Shown: positions 44,995 through 57,439, counted from the first letter of the stretch. The stretch: 64,000 nucleotides of DNA from Delphinus delphis (GCF_949987515.2 NC_082698.1:29416070-29480069); one strand, 5' to 3'. Notes: generated by a model not told the origin, from the letters alone. Translations and numbers: made by a program.

Positions 44995-46475
44995 TTCCTC
45001 CTGTTCTAGCACTGGGCGGTTTTTCTTCTTTTTGACATCAGCAATGTTAACTTTGCCATATCCTTCCTAAACGGTCCCCCAAATCACTAACAATCCTTGG
45101 ATTGTATGGGAGAAGAATGGGATGGAGGAAGAGGGGAGGTGGCTGGAGGGACCCCTCCACCCCCCATTCCCCTGCCCCCTGTTGGCAAGTCAGCTAACCC
45201 TGAGCTTCCGTAATTAGCAGTCTGCTTTTGCTCACCTGGGGCCCACTGCCTCCTGTAAGGGGGATTAATTTTTACTTCTAAAAGTTATCTCCTGCTAGCG
45301 AGTCTCTAAACTTTTTCTGACATGAACTCTGAAGTTATTTGGAATTGGATTTAAAGCATGTCCAGTAATCTTGAATCAACAGTAATCCTGAAGGACACTC
45401 AGACACTTGATTTAGAAGGCATTTTCGTGAGCCACACTAAAAATCCGGGGTAGCGATGCCGAAACTATAACTTCCGATTCTTCTTTGTTTACTGCTGCAA
45501 AATCCCAAACCTTATCTGGCAATTCAGTGGTCTAGTTAAAAGGACTATTTTTCAGGGACAAAAACGTTCAGCTGAGTTGGCCTTCAAAATCGAAAGAAAA
45601 AAAATAGCTAGTGTCTGCTCGTTGTCAATGCTTTAATGCTCAGGGTTCTGGCTTCCTGGTGCAAGAATCAGAAAGCCATTTGGGCTAATTTAATTAAAAC
45701 AGTAATGGAAAGAGCAAGGAATATCTAAAACCTACAAGTTTATAGACTCGTATCCATAATCTTTTTCTTAAAGCGGACCCCCAAGTTGTAAGAGCATCAT
45801 GCTCCGCTTAAGCTGGACCCATGCCTGTGATCCCCAGCTCCCTGCAGACTGGCCACCCTCCTGCGTGCAGTGGCTGCCGCGTCATTCAGCACAAGCCCCA
45901 GCTTTGCTGCCTAGAGTCCACCAGCTTCGGCTCAAGTCCTTGATAGAAAGGACTCAACCACCTCACCAATCGTTGGCCAACCAATGCCTTGACTCTCCGC
46001 CATCCAACCACCTGGAAGAGTGGGAGTCCTTTAGTATAAAAATAGGTCCATCCCTTTGGCATAGCCTAGGAGTGAGGGTGGTTCCCAGACTGGGATAAGT
46101 ACAGAGGGAAGCAAGACAGAACGATCCCGAACAAAATGACCAAGGTCACAAATTCCTCCTCCTCCTCTTCTTCATCTTCCTTTCTCTTTCATTCCCTTGG
46201 AGGTACCAGTATGGCTGGGGGCTGAGAGGCAGCAGGGCCAAAGAGGTGATGAAAGGCCCTGGACCCAGGAAGTTGCCGTGGGCTGAGATGGTGGTGACAG
46301 GGCTGGAAACTCTGCAGGGTACAGAAAGGGGAGTGAGTGAAAAAGTAAGTATTTTGGGGCTAATTGGAGCCAAATTTTTCACTGTGGGAGAAGGAATTTA
46401 CAAATATGGAAGAGGGAAAGATTATAAAGAATCCTGAGGTGACAGACTGTAGCTGGAAGTGTTGATGTAAACTTG
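44995..46475. other. Intergenic, nothing recognised
   Basis: About 1.5 kb of unique-looking sequence. A 99-codon frame at 45799 has no family resemblance. Confidence 0.5.
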
Positions 46476-46479
46476 TGGT

Positions 46480-46541
46480 TAGATAGATAGATAGACAGAT
46501 AGATAGATGATAGATGATTAGATAGATAGATAGATATAGAT

Positions 46542-46575
<34 letters not shown>

Positions 46576-46591
46576 CAGAAATAGACAGACA
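46480..46591 (+). repeat. (TAGA)n tetranucleotide microsatellite
   Basis: Interrupted TAGA array with TGAT and CAGA variants; the longest pure block is about nine units. Such arrays are usually length-polymorphic. Confidence 0.96.
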
Positions 46592-46594
46592 AGT

Positions 46595-47370
46595 AAACCA
46601 GAAGAGGTAACTCTTCTTTACCACAAGATGTCCACAAACAAAGGTAGAAGGAATGATGGAAATCAATTTTCACTGTTCGGCAACCATCTTAGAGGCCGTT
46701 GGTGCAGGCATGCAGAGATGCTAAGTCTGGGTAGAGGTTTGATGAGGAATAAGATCTAGCACAGACTTAGACTATCTCTCCACAAAACACTTGTCAACCA
46801 CAAAGGGGAACTGGTGAGCTTACAGTAGAGAAGGCTGGCAGACACCTCTTGACCAGATGACAGAGGGTCTATCCCACTGGGGTGAAAGGTTGACATCGTG
46901 AGCCTCTGATGAGATGCACTGAGAAGACCTCAGCCTTGTTTCTGTAAACGTAAACTCAAGTGTAGGCTTGAGTCTACACGTGAAGAAGCGTTGGAAAAAC
47001 CCAGTGAGAGATCTGTACCCTTTTTAAACTGCCAAGGTCAAGAAAGATAGGGAAAGACTGAGGAACTGATCCATATTGAATGGAAATAAAGGAACGTGAC
47101 AGCCAAAAGCAACATGAACTTTTGGACTGGTCTTGAACCAGAAAAGAAAAAGAAACAGTGTTGGGACATTTGGCAAATTCTGAGTGAGATTTGTGAATTG
47201 GATGGTCCTATTGTAGCAATGTCATCTCCTGATTTGGAGGATTTGTGGTTGTTACCTAAGATAGTGTCATTGATTTGGGGAAGTTACACACTGAAGTATT
47301 TAGGGGTGTGAGGGATCACGTCTGCAGCTTGTTCTCAAATACTTCAGAAAAAGAATAATGATAATGGGTA
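46595..47370. other. Intergenic, nothing recognised
   Basis: No named repeat or gene. Confidence 0.5.
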
Positions 47371-47373
47371 GAT

Positions 47374-47376
47374 ACA

Positions 47377-47412
<36 letters not shown>

Positions 47413-47414
47413 AG
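47374..47414 (+). repeat. Compound (AC)n(AG)n microsatellite
   Basis: About ten AC units run directly into about ten AG units. Confidence 0.96.
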
Positions 47415-47975
47415 AATGGAGGAAATGAAGTAACGTGTTAACAAATGGAGAATCGGGGTGAGGGAGTGATGGGAATTCTTGGTACTCTTCATGCAATGTC
47501 CTTGTTCGTTTGAACGTACTTCAGAATCAGTTATAAAAATCTGTTTCTTAAATAACCAAGTCCTGCAATTGCTATCCATGGCCCCCAAACCTTTGATAAA
47601 GGGAAGGGAGATCTTCACTGTGATGAGCAGAGCCTCTTAAAAAGGTCTAGCCATTATCCTCTCCAGTGAAGCAAGTCCAGACCCCTCTTCTGCTGACCAG
47701 TGCAAAATGCCAAAGCAAAATAAAATAAATTTAAAAATCTCTCACAAGAGTAAATAGGAAACCGGTCCTGCTTTGGGAAGACACTATGAAGTGACCCTTT
47801 GTTTACAATCTCAAAAGCAAACAACTGATCTATGGCAGAAATAGAAAGCCTTTAAAGTTTTCAAAACAAGTGCTTCTGGAAGATAGTTGGAGCTGACTGG
47901 TGCCAAGACAAGAGCACAGTCCTAAATATTCTCATCTACTTTTGTCATATTATAAATATTGACACCTAAGGAAAT
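47415..47975. other. Intergenic, nothing recognised
   Basis: No named repeat or gene. Confidence 0.5.
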
Positions 47976-47979
47976 TGCA

Positions 47980-48195
47980 TGGCAGAGTCAGACCCGTGTG
48001 GGTTCAAATTCAGACTCCTCTGCTTTCTAGCTGTGTGTCTTCAGGCAAGTTACTCAACCCTTCTGAACCTTAATCTCTGCACCTATTGGGTGTGGGTAAC
48101 AACAGCTCCTTCTTCTGGTTGTGGTGAGGCTTGATGAGATATCATATGCAAAGCATCCTGCACTTGCGGGACCCTCAATAAGTACCTGTTTCCTT
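47980..48195 (+). repeat. MIR, sense
   Basis: Reads 'gtgggttcaaattcagactc', 'ctttctagctgtgtgtcttc', 'aggcaagttactcaaccctt' and 'ccctcaataagtacc'. Near full length. Confidence 0.78.
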
Positions 48196-48199
48196 GTTT

Positions 48200-49180
48200 T
48201 CTGTGAAACACATGGGAAACCTTCACGACCCACCCAGATCCCTGGGCCATACTTTAAGAACCATCTCAACAGACAATGAGGCACTTGGCCAGCTTCATTT
48301 GTGTCTTGCCAAGCCCAGGGCTCCCGTAGTCTGTGATTTCTTGCCTTCTCCCTAATGACATTTTTCCTGCCTGTCTTTATTTTGACCAGACATCCCTTTC
48401 ATCTCATGGCCCCAAGTCCAGACAACACTTCTGACATGGCCAAATTTATTCTTTTCCCTTGAAAACATTTCCCTTCACTCCTCATGGCTTATAAGCTAGG
48501 GAAAGCAAGTGGAAAAATGTTCGTCTGTCTTAGCCTGTCTGCAAAGAGGAGAAACACGGTAAGAAACTGGACTGAGATGAATTTTTCCAAGGGCTGAACT
48601 TAATAGCAAAAAGCCAAATAAATCTCAAGGAGTGTATACACAAGACACAGGGGCACTGCTTTTGAGTCCTTGTCTCTGAGAAGCTGGTTTATCCTGAGAA
48701 GAATATGCCGTCTTTTAAAAGCCAGCCTGATATCAGGGTCAGCAATTGTTCTTGGTCTTTCCTCCTGTCACTTCTCACACACACTACAGTAGGGGGCTTC
48801 ACTCAGAAGCCGCTGTTTCAGGACAAGCCTCATAATCATCTCCTACCTAATCCTTTACCATCATGTCCGTTGGGATGGGAAGGGAAGGGAGAAGGATGGA
48901 CCCGTTGGGCTTTCAGGCTCTTACATTAATTGCTTCAAGCCAAGGCAGGACAAAAAGGAAGAAGCAGAGGAGATAAATGGCCTAGAGATGCTCTGATTCT
49001 ATTCAGCTCCAACTTCCTGTCCTGAAGCCAGCAAGCCTGTTCCAAACATGCGTCTTACAGAGCATCACAACACGAGAGATGTTCCTCTAGTTTTCCTCCA
49101 GAAAACAGAACTAGGAAATAGTACTACTTTGTAAAAAAAAGCTTTCTTCCCCTTTCTTCTTCTTACCAAAGAAACGCATA
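48200..49180. other. Intergenic, nothing recognised
   Basis: No named repeat or gene. Confidence 0.5.
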
Positions 49181-49184
49181 GTCA

Positions 49185-49660
49185 TACTAGAAATTTTAGC
49201 AAATAAAGATAGGCCAAAACTAGGGGGAGGGGAAAAAAAGGAAAATCGTCTATAATCCTTCGGATATATACATTTTTCCTTTCTCCAAAAATAGAATGGT
49301 CCCTGCAGTTTTCACTTAACAGAGAACTACAAAGCATCATCCCTTGCCATTAAGAAACCTTCTAAGCTCTTCTTTGTGGTGGTTGTATTGTGTTCCTTAG
49401 GACCACAGTTTATTTAACTAAATCTCTAATGGTGAATATTTAGGTTGGTCCCCACATTTTACTGTTTTGATAATGCTGTCAGGGAAATTTTACTGTGCAG
49501 TCTTCACAGGTAGCCATGATTATTTCCTTAGAATAAGGACCCACAGGTAAACAACAGTATGCACATTTTTGAGACTTTTGCCATGTATTGTCAGCTTTCC
49601 TGCCAGAGAACTTGTACCAATGAAATAACACATTCTTATTTTCAGGCGATCACAGCTGCC
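49185..49660 (-). repeat. L1M 3' region, antisense
   Basis: Reads 'cagttttcacttaacagaga', 'aatatttaggttggtcccca', 'gattatttccttagaataag' and 'cagagaacttgtaccaatga', reversed old L1. Confidence 0.65.
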
Positions 49661-49864
49661 AGAGTTCTTCCATTATTTTCTTTACCCCATTGTGAAACTA
49701 ACATGTGATTTATTTACACAGTTTGGAAAGATGGGTTAGGTTTAGTAGCTTGTGGAGAATCAGAAAAAGAAGAGAGTGCTTTAAGCATCTGTTCAAGAAA
49801 ACATGGGTTGTTACTGGTGATACCCCTCCACCACATAGAGACCTCAAAAACCAGGATTTAGAAA

Positions 49865-50095
49865 ATAAATCTTTTCTTTTTTCTTTCTTATTGTAAAAGT
49901 TACACAAGGTCAATCTAAAAGATTTGAAAATTAAAATCATTAAACATCCTCCAAATGTCCACAACCCAAATGTTAGCACTATGAACGTGTTGGCAGATTT
50001 CCTTTCAGTCTTTTTTCTTTACATATATGTTTTGTTTGTGTAAATGAATAATATATTCCATTTTGTAGTCTGGTTTGTCTTCTTTTGGCCAAGGG
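49865..50095 (-). repeat. L1M fragment, antisense
   Basis: Reads 'ttattgtaaaagttacacaa', 'aaatgttagcactatgaacg' and 'gcagatttcctttcagtctt'. It corresponds to the part that precedes the 49185-49660 segment in the same element type, so the two may come from one rearranged copy. Confidence 0.55.
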
Positions 50096-50099
50096 CTTT

Positions 50100-50880
50100 C
50101 GTGACCTTCCCCTGCCTTGCTTATCTCTAATGCCTTTGGGGGAACGGGCAAAGTGGTGTCCCAGGCAAGGGGAGTGCATTCTCAGTCTGGCCTGCAGGAG
50201 GAAAGCCACACATCTCTCCAAGCATTTGACCTCTGTCTCCAGACCTTTAAGCACTCCTAACTGGACCTGCCTCTACAACAATCCATAAGCCATTAGCTGG
50301 GACTATATTAAATCCAGAAGGGCTCATCCCTAAGACCTCAGCTTTTATTCAGGGTCGATATAATAAACGACCATCTGAAGGATGTTTCTGCTTCTCCTGC
50401 AGAAGTCTTTGGAGGAAGTGTCTATTATGCGCCTCACTGTCCTTATATTGAGATTCTCATGATAAATTTGTGTTTATATTGAATGTCAGGGAAAAGTTTG
50501 CCTCTCCTGACAAATGGCTATGCTTCCTTTTATCCAATAACTCATCACATTTCCCCGTTCTCTTTAGCTCAGTTTAATGCACAATTGGAGGAGCTCTCTT
50601 CTGCTGGGTTTCTGGTTTAATCATTTCCTCCCTTCACCCATATGACTTTGGAGAATTCATCTTTAATTTCACTGTCCTGGGGCCTCTATTTTTAAGTGTC
50701 AATCTTCTCAAATTTGTTTGGACGTTAGCAGCAACACAAATCGTAAATAGTAACTGACAATCTTGACCCCTAGGCCATGTCTTTAAAGTCATAGGTGCCT
50801 TAGTAATTAATAATTCCTTTCATTAATTCCGAGTTCCTTCCTGGTATTTCAAGGCAACTGTGCCCAGAGAGCTATTATAA
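50100..50880. other. Intergenic, nothing recognised
   Basis: No named repeat or gene up to the CHR-1 target site. Confidence 0.5.
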
Positions 50881-50891
50881 GATGCAGTTGA

Positions 50892-51103
50892 GGGCTTCCC
50901 TGGTGGCGCAGTGGTTGGGAGTCCGCCTCCCCTGCCCTGCAGGGGACACGGGTTCGTGCCCCGGTCCGGGAGGATCCCACGTGCCGCGGAGCGGCTGGGC
51001 CCATGAGCCATGGCCGCTGAGCCTGCGCGTCTGGAGCCTGTGCTCCGCAACGGGAGAGGCCACGGCAGTGAGAGGCCCGCGTACCGCCAAAAAAAAAAAA
51101 AAG
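50892..51103 (+). mobile_element. CHR-1 SINE copy 5, internal variant
   Basis: Complete sense copy with a 14-A tail and 11-base target duplications gatgcagttga at 50881-50891 and 51104-51114. Where other copies read 'cgcctgccgatgcagggg', this one reads 'cgcctcccctgccctgcagg', a local replacement next to the B box. Confidence 0.95.
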
Positions 51104-51114
51104 GATGCAGTTGA

Positions 51115-52255
51115 AGATATTAGGCCTGATTGAGAAGAATGGGATTTTTTTAGGAATGAATTGCTATATGCTGGTGTCACTTAGTCCTTTTCCTATATAA
51201 CTAAAGTCCGGGTAAGCCTCTCTGGTCGAACACGGCCTCTTATTGATATAACAGTAGGTTATTTCCCGGCAAGGATGATAGCCACGCCACTTCCATGCCG
51301 GTCCACGTGGCAACTGATGCAGTGGAATGGAGAGAGGGGCTTCTTGAAGTGCCCACGGACCCGTGAGAGGGGGTGTTCGCTGCCTAAGAGACTTACTCCT
51401 TGCAGTGGAGACCAAAGGTAGGCTCTGTTTCTGGTTGAGAACACTTCATCTATCTTTTATCGATTTCCTGGGAGCAAGGAGAAGAGAAGTTCCCTCCATT
51501 CACATCTTTACCCCCCGCACCCCCATCCATCCCTCCACACTGATGACCCACCCCAGGTCCCTCTCAGAGAGGGAGGCTGAGATCAGCCCAGGAAAGTCCC
51601 CAGAGGTCACCACCCAGCTGTCTCTCGGCAGAGACGTGTGTTATCACTGCCTTTCGGCAGGTCTGGGCGGGTGACAGCCTCGCAGTCTTCTGTCTTTCGG
51701 AGCTGCCCTGTGCCTCTCTCACCTCTCCTCTGAGGGCTGTAAATTGGTTCACAAATCCTGCAATTCCTTTAGCTCATGCTCCGCTGAGTTTCCTAGGTGA
51801 TTTTCTGGTTTATTTCCCGTTGCCTGGTTGCTAAGATTCCTTGTAAATTGCATTGCCCTCTGCTTGGCTCTGCTCTGCCATTCGTCCAGGCTTGCGACGC
51901 GGAAGCTCTTGTCCCGGCATTTGCCATGTACCAGTCATGAATCGATCTAAAGCAACGGCTCTGCTGCAGGCAGTTCCCCCACGTGCACGGCAAGGAGGCT
52001 GCACAGCAGGGGGCGGCACAGCGGGCAAAACCCCAAGGGCACAGAGCTAATTTATGCCACCAGGCAGAACTCATCTTTCATGTCTGTCTCACTCCGGAGG
52101 AGAAATCAATATACTGAGGTAGTGGGATTGCTCAGCGCTCTTGAAATGTTTCTTGACACCACCCCATCACACCCTGGGGACTGCAGGTGACTGAAAGACA
52201 GACAGACGGCCCTCCTCTAGCTCTACAAAGACAGAGAAGATGTGAATGGGAAGAG
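51115..52255. other. Intergenic, nothing recognised
   Basis: Unique-looking, GC-rich around 51900-52030. No gene is supported. Confidence 0.5.
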
Positions 52256-52256
52256 G

Positions 52257-52490
52257 TGAAAAGTGCAGGCTCTAGTCAGAAGACCTAGGTTCAAATGCAA
52301 ACTCTGCCACTTCCTGGCTGTTTGACCTTGGAGAATTTCCTTAAGCTCTCTGTGCTTTAATTGCTTTTCTATAAACTAGGAATAACAAGCGCACCTACTA
52401 CATTGGATCGTCGTGAGGTTTAAATGAGATATTTGTAAAGCATAGTCCCTGGCAAAAAGTAAGTGCTCAGTAAATGTTAACTATTATTAC
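52257..52490 (+). repeat. MIR, sense
   Basis: Reads 'aggttcaaatgcaaactctg', 'ccacttcctggctgtttgac', 'cttggagaatttccttaagc' and 'gtaagtgctcagtaaatgtt', ending in a short ATT/ATC repeat. Near full length. Confidence 0.82.
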
Positions 52491-52499
52491 TACTATCAT

Positions 52500-53695
52500 C
52501 ATCAACATCATCATCCCAGAGCAACATGCCTCCGCAGCCCTTTGCCTGGCCGATCCGTCTCCGTGCAGCAGCCCTGTTATTCTGACCACACCTTTGGCTT
52601 GGTGTTTCTTGTTAGTTCCCTCCCTTGTCTGTCTTCCTCTCCAGTTCCCTCTGGTTAACATGGCGGCTTTATATTTTCTTGCACCCTTTCATTGGGAGAG
52701 ACGAGCCACTCATCATAATGAAAAGAGGGGCCCCGGCTTTCTCAGCAGCCACCAGTGGCCAATGTGCTGATGGAAGTGTCATTCCACGTTGACCTTCCTC
52801 TTAGCTATCTTTACAAAAGAGCATTGCAGACCTTGGGGGCTTAGAAGCCTCTACTTTTGCAGAGCCCTTCATGGAAACTCAGAGGTGGAAGGAACCTTAG
52901 TGGTCATTGAATCCAAACTCCTACCATGCCTGGGAATGCTTTTCCAGCAACCATTAGTCAATGGAGACTGCAGATCTACAGAGGAAGAGCCTGTTCCGTT
53001 GATGGGAGGGCAGGTCAAGATGTTAGACAGTTATTTTTCAAATTGAACTGAAATGTGTCCCTTTACCATTCCTCACCCTGCACCTCTTGGGAAACACTGG
53101 AAAAGACCAGACCTTTTAAACACAGCAGGCTTTTCAGCCATTTGAATCTGCCTTCCCATCTTTCCTTAGCCTTCTCTTCTCCAGGCTAAATAGCCCACAT
53201 TCGCTCAAACATTCCAGGCGTGGTTTCCTGCCTCTTCTCCATCCCGGTCATTTCCCTTGAACCACACCCTGGTGTATTAATATGCTCCTTAGAATGTACA
53301 GCCCAGCCTGGGATGCCTTCTTCCACCTGTGGTCTGAGCAGCCCGGCAGCTCTCCCTGTCCCCCACCATCATAAAGTTAGATTGCTTCTGTAATCTAGCA
53401 TTTGAATTGGCTTTTTCCAGTTGTAGCTTTGGCAGCTAAATCCTCTCCCGAGCTTCCTCTCCGGGACTTGATGGTAAGCCATGAATGACTCCCCTAACCT
53501 GTGCTTGCAACACTTTTTTTTTTTTTAATGTAAAAGTGGAGCTTTTTTTGTTTTTTGTTCCTTGTGATCTTTGCCTCAGCATGTCTGTTTCCTCAACCAA
53601 GCCCAGATGCATGCGAAAAGGGGGTGGACTCGACCACACCAAACACTTCGAGAAATATGAATCTTTACAGTGACCTTGGGCCGTTCGTTTCTCTT
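52500..53695. other. Intergenic, nothing recognised
   Basis: T-rich runs near 53512-53565. No named element or gene. Confidence 0.5.
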
Positions 53696-53859
53696 TCAGC
53701 AGCATCTCTCATGACACTGTGTACACAGTAGGCACTCAGTAATAGCTGAATCGGCATCTAGCCTGCTGTGTCACCCCCCAAAGTGTAAGCTCACATATGT
53801 GCTGTGTGTGAAGGCGCTTTGAATATCCTCAGGAACTGTGCAGACACCAGTTACTTGAA

Positions 53860-54000
53860 TATCGCTATTCTTACGGCTGCTAGAAGCTTATCGAAGGCAA
53901 GAGTCATAGGTTGTTTTTCTCCGTCTCCATAGGAGCTGGAAGGATGTCTTTTATACAGTGGGCACTCCATGAAAGCTGCTGGTTGAACTGAATTGAAGGC
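53860..54000 (+). repeat. L2 3' end, sense
   Basis: Reads 'cttatcgaaggcaagagtca', 'tacagtgggcactccatgaa' and 'agctgctggttgaactgaat', the L2 3' terminus. Confidence 0.55.
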
Positions 54001-54179
54001 GCTTGCCCAGCATCTCAGACACAGAAGTCCAAACGTGGGATAGAAGTTTCTGGCTAACACACCAGAAGTTTCTGGCTAGGGTGTGACAGGCGATGAGGGC
54101 ACAGCACAAAAGGGGAAAGAAAGATGGGAGGTGGCGGCTATGCTGAACCTAAAAGGCATCATTTCCTGCGTGTCTACAT

Positions 54180-54690
54180 TGCGTCAGCTACGCCTACATA
54201 ACCAGCCACTCCACGGCTAAATGGCTTAAAGCAACAAGCATTTATTACTGCTCACGAGCCCACGGGTCAGCTGGGCAGATCTAAACCAGGCTTGGCTGAC
54301 CTCAACTGGGCTCAGTCTTGCATCTGCAATCACCTGGTCGGTCAGCTGGAAGCTCTTCACACACATGCTGGTGGTTGGCTGGCTGTAGGCTGAGGTGATG
54401 GGGTGACTGGGCCACGTGTCTCTCATCACCCGGAAAGCCAGCTCATGCTTATTCGCTCAGCCACTTAACAGAGTTCCAAGAGAAAAAGCAGAAATGCACA
54501 GGGTGTCTTGAAGGGTTGGCTCATCACTTCCACTGCATTCCATTGGCCAAAGCCAGTCACAAGGCCAGCCCAGGTTTAAGGGACGGGGGAGGAAAAACCT
54601 CCACCTCTTCATGTGAGGAGCTGAAAGTCACATTGCGAAAGGTGTGGCTACAGAAGAGCATGAAGAATTGGGGACATTTAAATCATCAGT
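54180..54690 (-). repeat. Ancient LTR-like repeat (same family as 2838-3290)
   Basis: Reads 'ggcttaaagcaacaagcatt', 'ttggctggctgtaggctgag', 'cattccattggccaaagcca', 'gtcacaaggccagcccaggt' and 'aggagctgaaagtcacattg'. It is the better preserved of the two copies. Family name not certain; a MaLR-type LTR is the best guess. Confidence 0.5.
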
Positions 54691-54704
54691 TTATCCAGTC
54701 CTCA

Positions 54705-54746
54705 CTTCCTTCCCTCCTTCCCTCCCTCCCTCCCTCCATCCATCCA
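54705..54746 (+). repeat. (TCCC)n/(TTCC)n simple repeat
   Basis: Pyrimidine array of cttccttccc and ccctccct units ending in a CATC triplet repeat. Confidence 0.9.
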
Positions 54747-54805
54747 ATACACATTGACTAGACACCTGCTACACGACAGGACCATGCCAGGTGTTGGAGG
54801 CGTGG
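54747..54805 (-). repeat. L2 3' end fragment, antisense
   Basis: Reads 'acattgactagacacctgct' and 'accatgccaggtgttggagg', reversed L2. Confidence 0.5.
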
Positions 54806-54809
54806 CTGG

Positions 54810-55445
54810 AGAATGTATAGATTGGTGACTTGAACCCTAGACTTTGGAAGAAAACCACCACCGAGGCAGATTAGGAGGAGGACTCCTGGTAGCCACAGAG
54901 TTGCTTTTACAGGCGTGAATAACCTCTGTCTCGCGGTGGCCACAGCAAGATGGTCCTCGGGCAGCTGATTCGTCCATGTGCATTTGCTTTTGCGACCAGG
55001 CTGAACCCACATGCCTGCCCAGGATTGCGGCTGCTGCAGCCAGAATCCTGAACAATTTACAAATTCAACCTGTCACTGTGCACCCTGCCACGCCACATGT
55101 CAATCCAGCCCCAGTGAGGACATAAACAGCCTGATGGGCCCCTTGAGGACTCAAGAAGCCTGGCAGCTTTCATCGGCCACAGAACTCTCCCAGGGTGACT
55201 TGGGACAAGGCTGGGACCGCTGGGTCAGGTGCAGCCCAGGATAGAGAGCCTCGTGCAGAGCTGTTGGCAGGGCACTGTTATAGCTCAGTTTTATGAGCTC
55301 TTAGATCTCAACATTTACTAAAATGATGGAGTCTGGCAGGAAGATTAAGCACCGCTGGGCCCTTTAAATCATCAGCACCAACCATCCTGGGGGCTAGATT
55401 TGTTTGAGGCCCTGACATGATCTCTGTGTCCAAGACCGAGGGAAA
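54810..55445. other. Intergenic, nothing recognised
   Basis: No named repeat or gene. Confidence 0.5.
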
Positions 55446-55449
55446 TGAG

Positions 55450-55610
55450 CAGCGGTTAAGAGCTTGGGTTCCTCGCCAAGTTCTGTCACTTACTAGCTGT
55501 GTGACCTTTAGCAGGTGACAGAACTTCTCTCTGCCTCAATTTCCTCTTCTGTAAATGGGGCTGTAAGCACTTGAAAGAGAATGCCTCTCGAGGTTCAAGC
55601 ACACTGTTAT
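55450..55610 (+). repeat. MIR, sense
   Basis: Reads 'cggttaagagcttgggttcc', 'cacttactagctgtgtgacc' and 'cctcaatttcctcttctgta'. The 5' two thirds are well preserved. Confidence 0.75.
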
Positions 55611-55824
55611 AGAATCCAGTGACTCTGGGGGCTCGTGGTGGCTTCCAGTTCCAGGAAGAGCCCCTCCACTCCCAGCTCCCCCTGCAATGACTTGGAACTA
55701 CTGGAGGCCTGGGACTCAGGTTTCTGTAGGAGCCAGAGTCAGAAGAGATGCCCTGCTCCGTACTTAGACGACCCCGACTCTGGGATACTCTGTAGTCACT
55801 CAGAATTGCCTTGGAGCTGCTTCA

Positions 55825-55900
55825 CGCTGCTGACTTGCCAGGTAACTCTGGACAAGTCATTTAACCTCTCTGAGCTTCTGCGAGGTACCCTAATGCTCCC
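55825..55900 (+). repeat. MIR core fragment, sense
   Basis: Reads 'aactctggacaagtcattta' and 'acctctctgagcttctgcga'. Only the core remains. Confidence 0.5.
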
Positions 55901-55964
55901 AGGGGCTTTGGTGGAACAAATAGTGCATCAGGGATGAAAATCCTTCAGCAATTGTGAATCTCTG

Positions 55965-56060
55965 TGTCATTTATTCATTTGTTCAACACGCTTTTACTCA
56001 GCACCACGAACCAAGCACTCTGCCAGGCCCTGGAGAGAGAAAGATGAGTGAGTCTCATCC
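55965..56060 (-). repeat. L2 3' end, antisense
   Basis: Reads 'tttattcatttgttcaacac', 'gcttttactcagcaccacga' and 'accaagcactctgccaggcc'. Confidence 0.5.
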
Positions 56061-56064
56061 TAGC

Positions 56065-56975
56065 CAGACGCTCACAGCCACGTGGAGAAGCAGGCAGTCG
56101 ACAAGCTCCTCACGGGCGCAGGGTCTACAGGAGCCGAAGGAGAGGCAGCAGGTGCGCCTGCATGTCAGGGAGGCTTCAGGGAGAAGGCAGGAGCAGTTAA
56201 AACATGGTGACCCGAAGGGGCCAGCCAGGCCAGAGATGCCTGGAGGCAAGCGTACCCCCAGTCAGAGCAGTAGGGCAGGTGACAGTGTGGCCTATGTGGC
56301 CATGATAGGCAACTGCAAGCTGTCTGGCTGGGACCTTATCAGCAGTGAGGAAGGAGGTCAGGATGGGAGAGGAGAGGGCAAGCTCGCGGAGGGCCTTGTG
56401 GGCCAGGCCGAGGGGGCTGGAGTCTAACCTGAAGGTCACAGGTGTCCATTAGCAGCCGCGGCAGCTGCTCTCGTGGGATCTAACCTGGGCTCGCCAGGCG
56501 GGAGCAGCAGTGCTGTCGGCCAGGCCCTCCTGAGCGCTTGCTCCGTGCAGGACGCTGTGCTGCCGGCACACCTTCCCTGGCAAGTTCATCTAGAAGGTAG
56601 GGTGGCGCTGATCTGCATTGTGCTCACAGAGCAACCTTGTGTTTTGCCTGAGGCCATCCAGCGAATCAGAAGCAGCTCTGGCTCTGCCGAAATGCTTTAC
56701 CTCCTCTCTGGGAGGCCGGATGCAATGCAGCCTCCTCCACTTTCCTGGGACCCCCAGGACAGGTCTCTGTCTCCTCGGGCCCCCAGCACGGGCTTCTACA
56801 ACTACACCTGCAGTTTCACACCCCCAGGCTGCCCATCTCCCTCACCGAGAGCAGGCGCCTCCTGATCTGAATTTAACCTCCCCCCTGAGGCCTAGACTGG
56901 ACCTGCCAGGAAACCCTGTCCCCGGAGAGCACACTTTGAAATCCTCTCTATTAGACTCCTAGTGCAGGAGATTAA
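56065..56975. other. Intergenic, GC-rich decayed sequence
   Basis: The first part (to about 56430) may continue the L2-like repeat; the rest is not recognised. No gene. Confidence 0.45.
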
Positions 56976-56988
56976 AACTGTGAGCTTG

Positions 56989-57104
56989 GGAGGAGATATG
57001 GGGATGTGTGTATATGTATAGGTGATTCACTTTGTTACACAGCAGAAACTAACACACCATTGTAAAGCAATTATACTCCAATAAAGATGTTAAAAAAAAC
57101 AAAG
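56989..57104 (+). mobile_element. Very short 5'-truncated L1 insert
   Basis: Only about 116 bases of L1 3' end, from 'gagatatggggatgtgtgta' through 'tccaataaagatgtt' and the A tail. Perfect 10-base target duplications tgtgagcttg lie at 56979-56988 and 57105-57114. Same L1 subtype as 22716-23120. Confidence 0.92.
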
Positions 57105-57439
57105 TGTGAGCTTGAAGCTTTTCAGGGCAGCAACTATTATTTACGCTAATACCATTTTAGAAGATCAAATATTTATAATAGAGTAGACTCCATCATGCTA
57201 CACGTTGTCTGAGCTTCTGGGGCTTCTGCAGCTGCATTATGAATGGGCCCAGTCACTAAAACGCTTTCAAAACCATTTGTGCTTCTGGTAGCTCCTCTGC
57301 GAGGGGCATGGTGTGGCCCAGTGTGAGAAATGCCACCAAGGGCCATGTAAGGCAGGATTCCGTCTGTACCAGTGACCATGGAGACGGGCACCCCTATGCC
57401 TATCCCCCCTGCCTAAGGGAGATGCCCCTCCTTTGTTCA

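Noticed and set aside
46480..46591. Possible CRISPR-like array
   Set aside because: Simple tetranucleotide repeat without spacers, in a mammalian genome.
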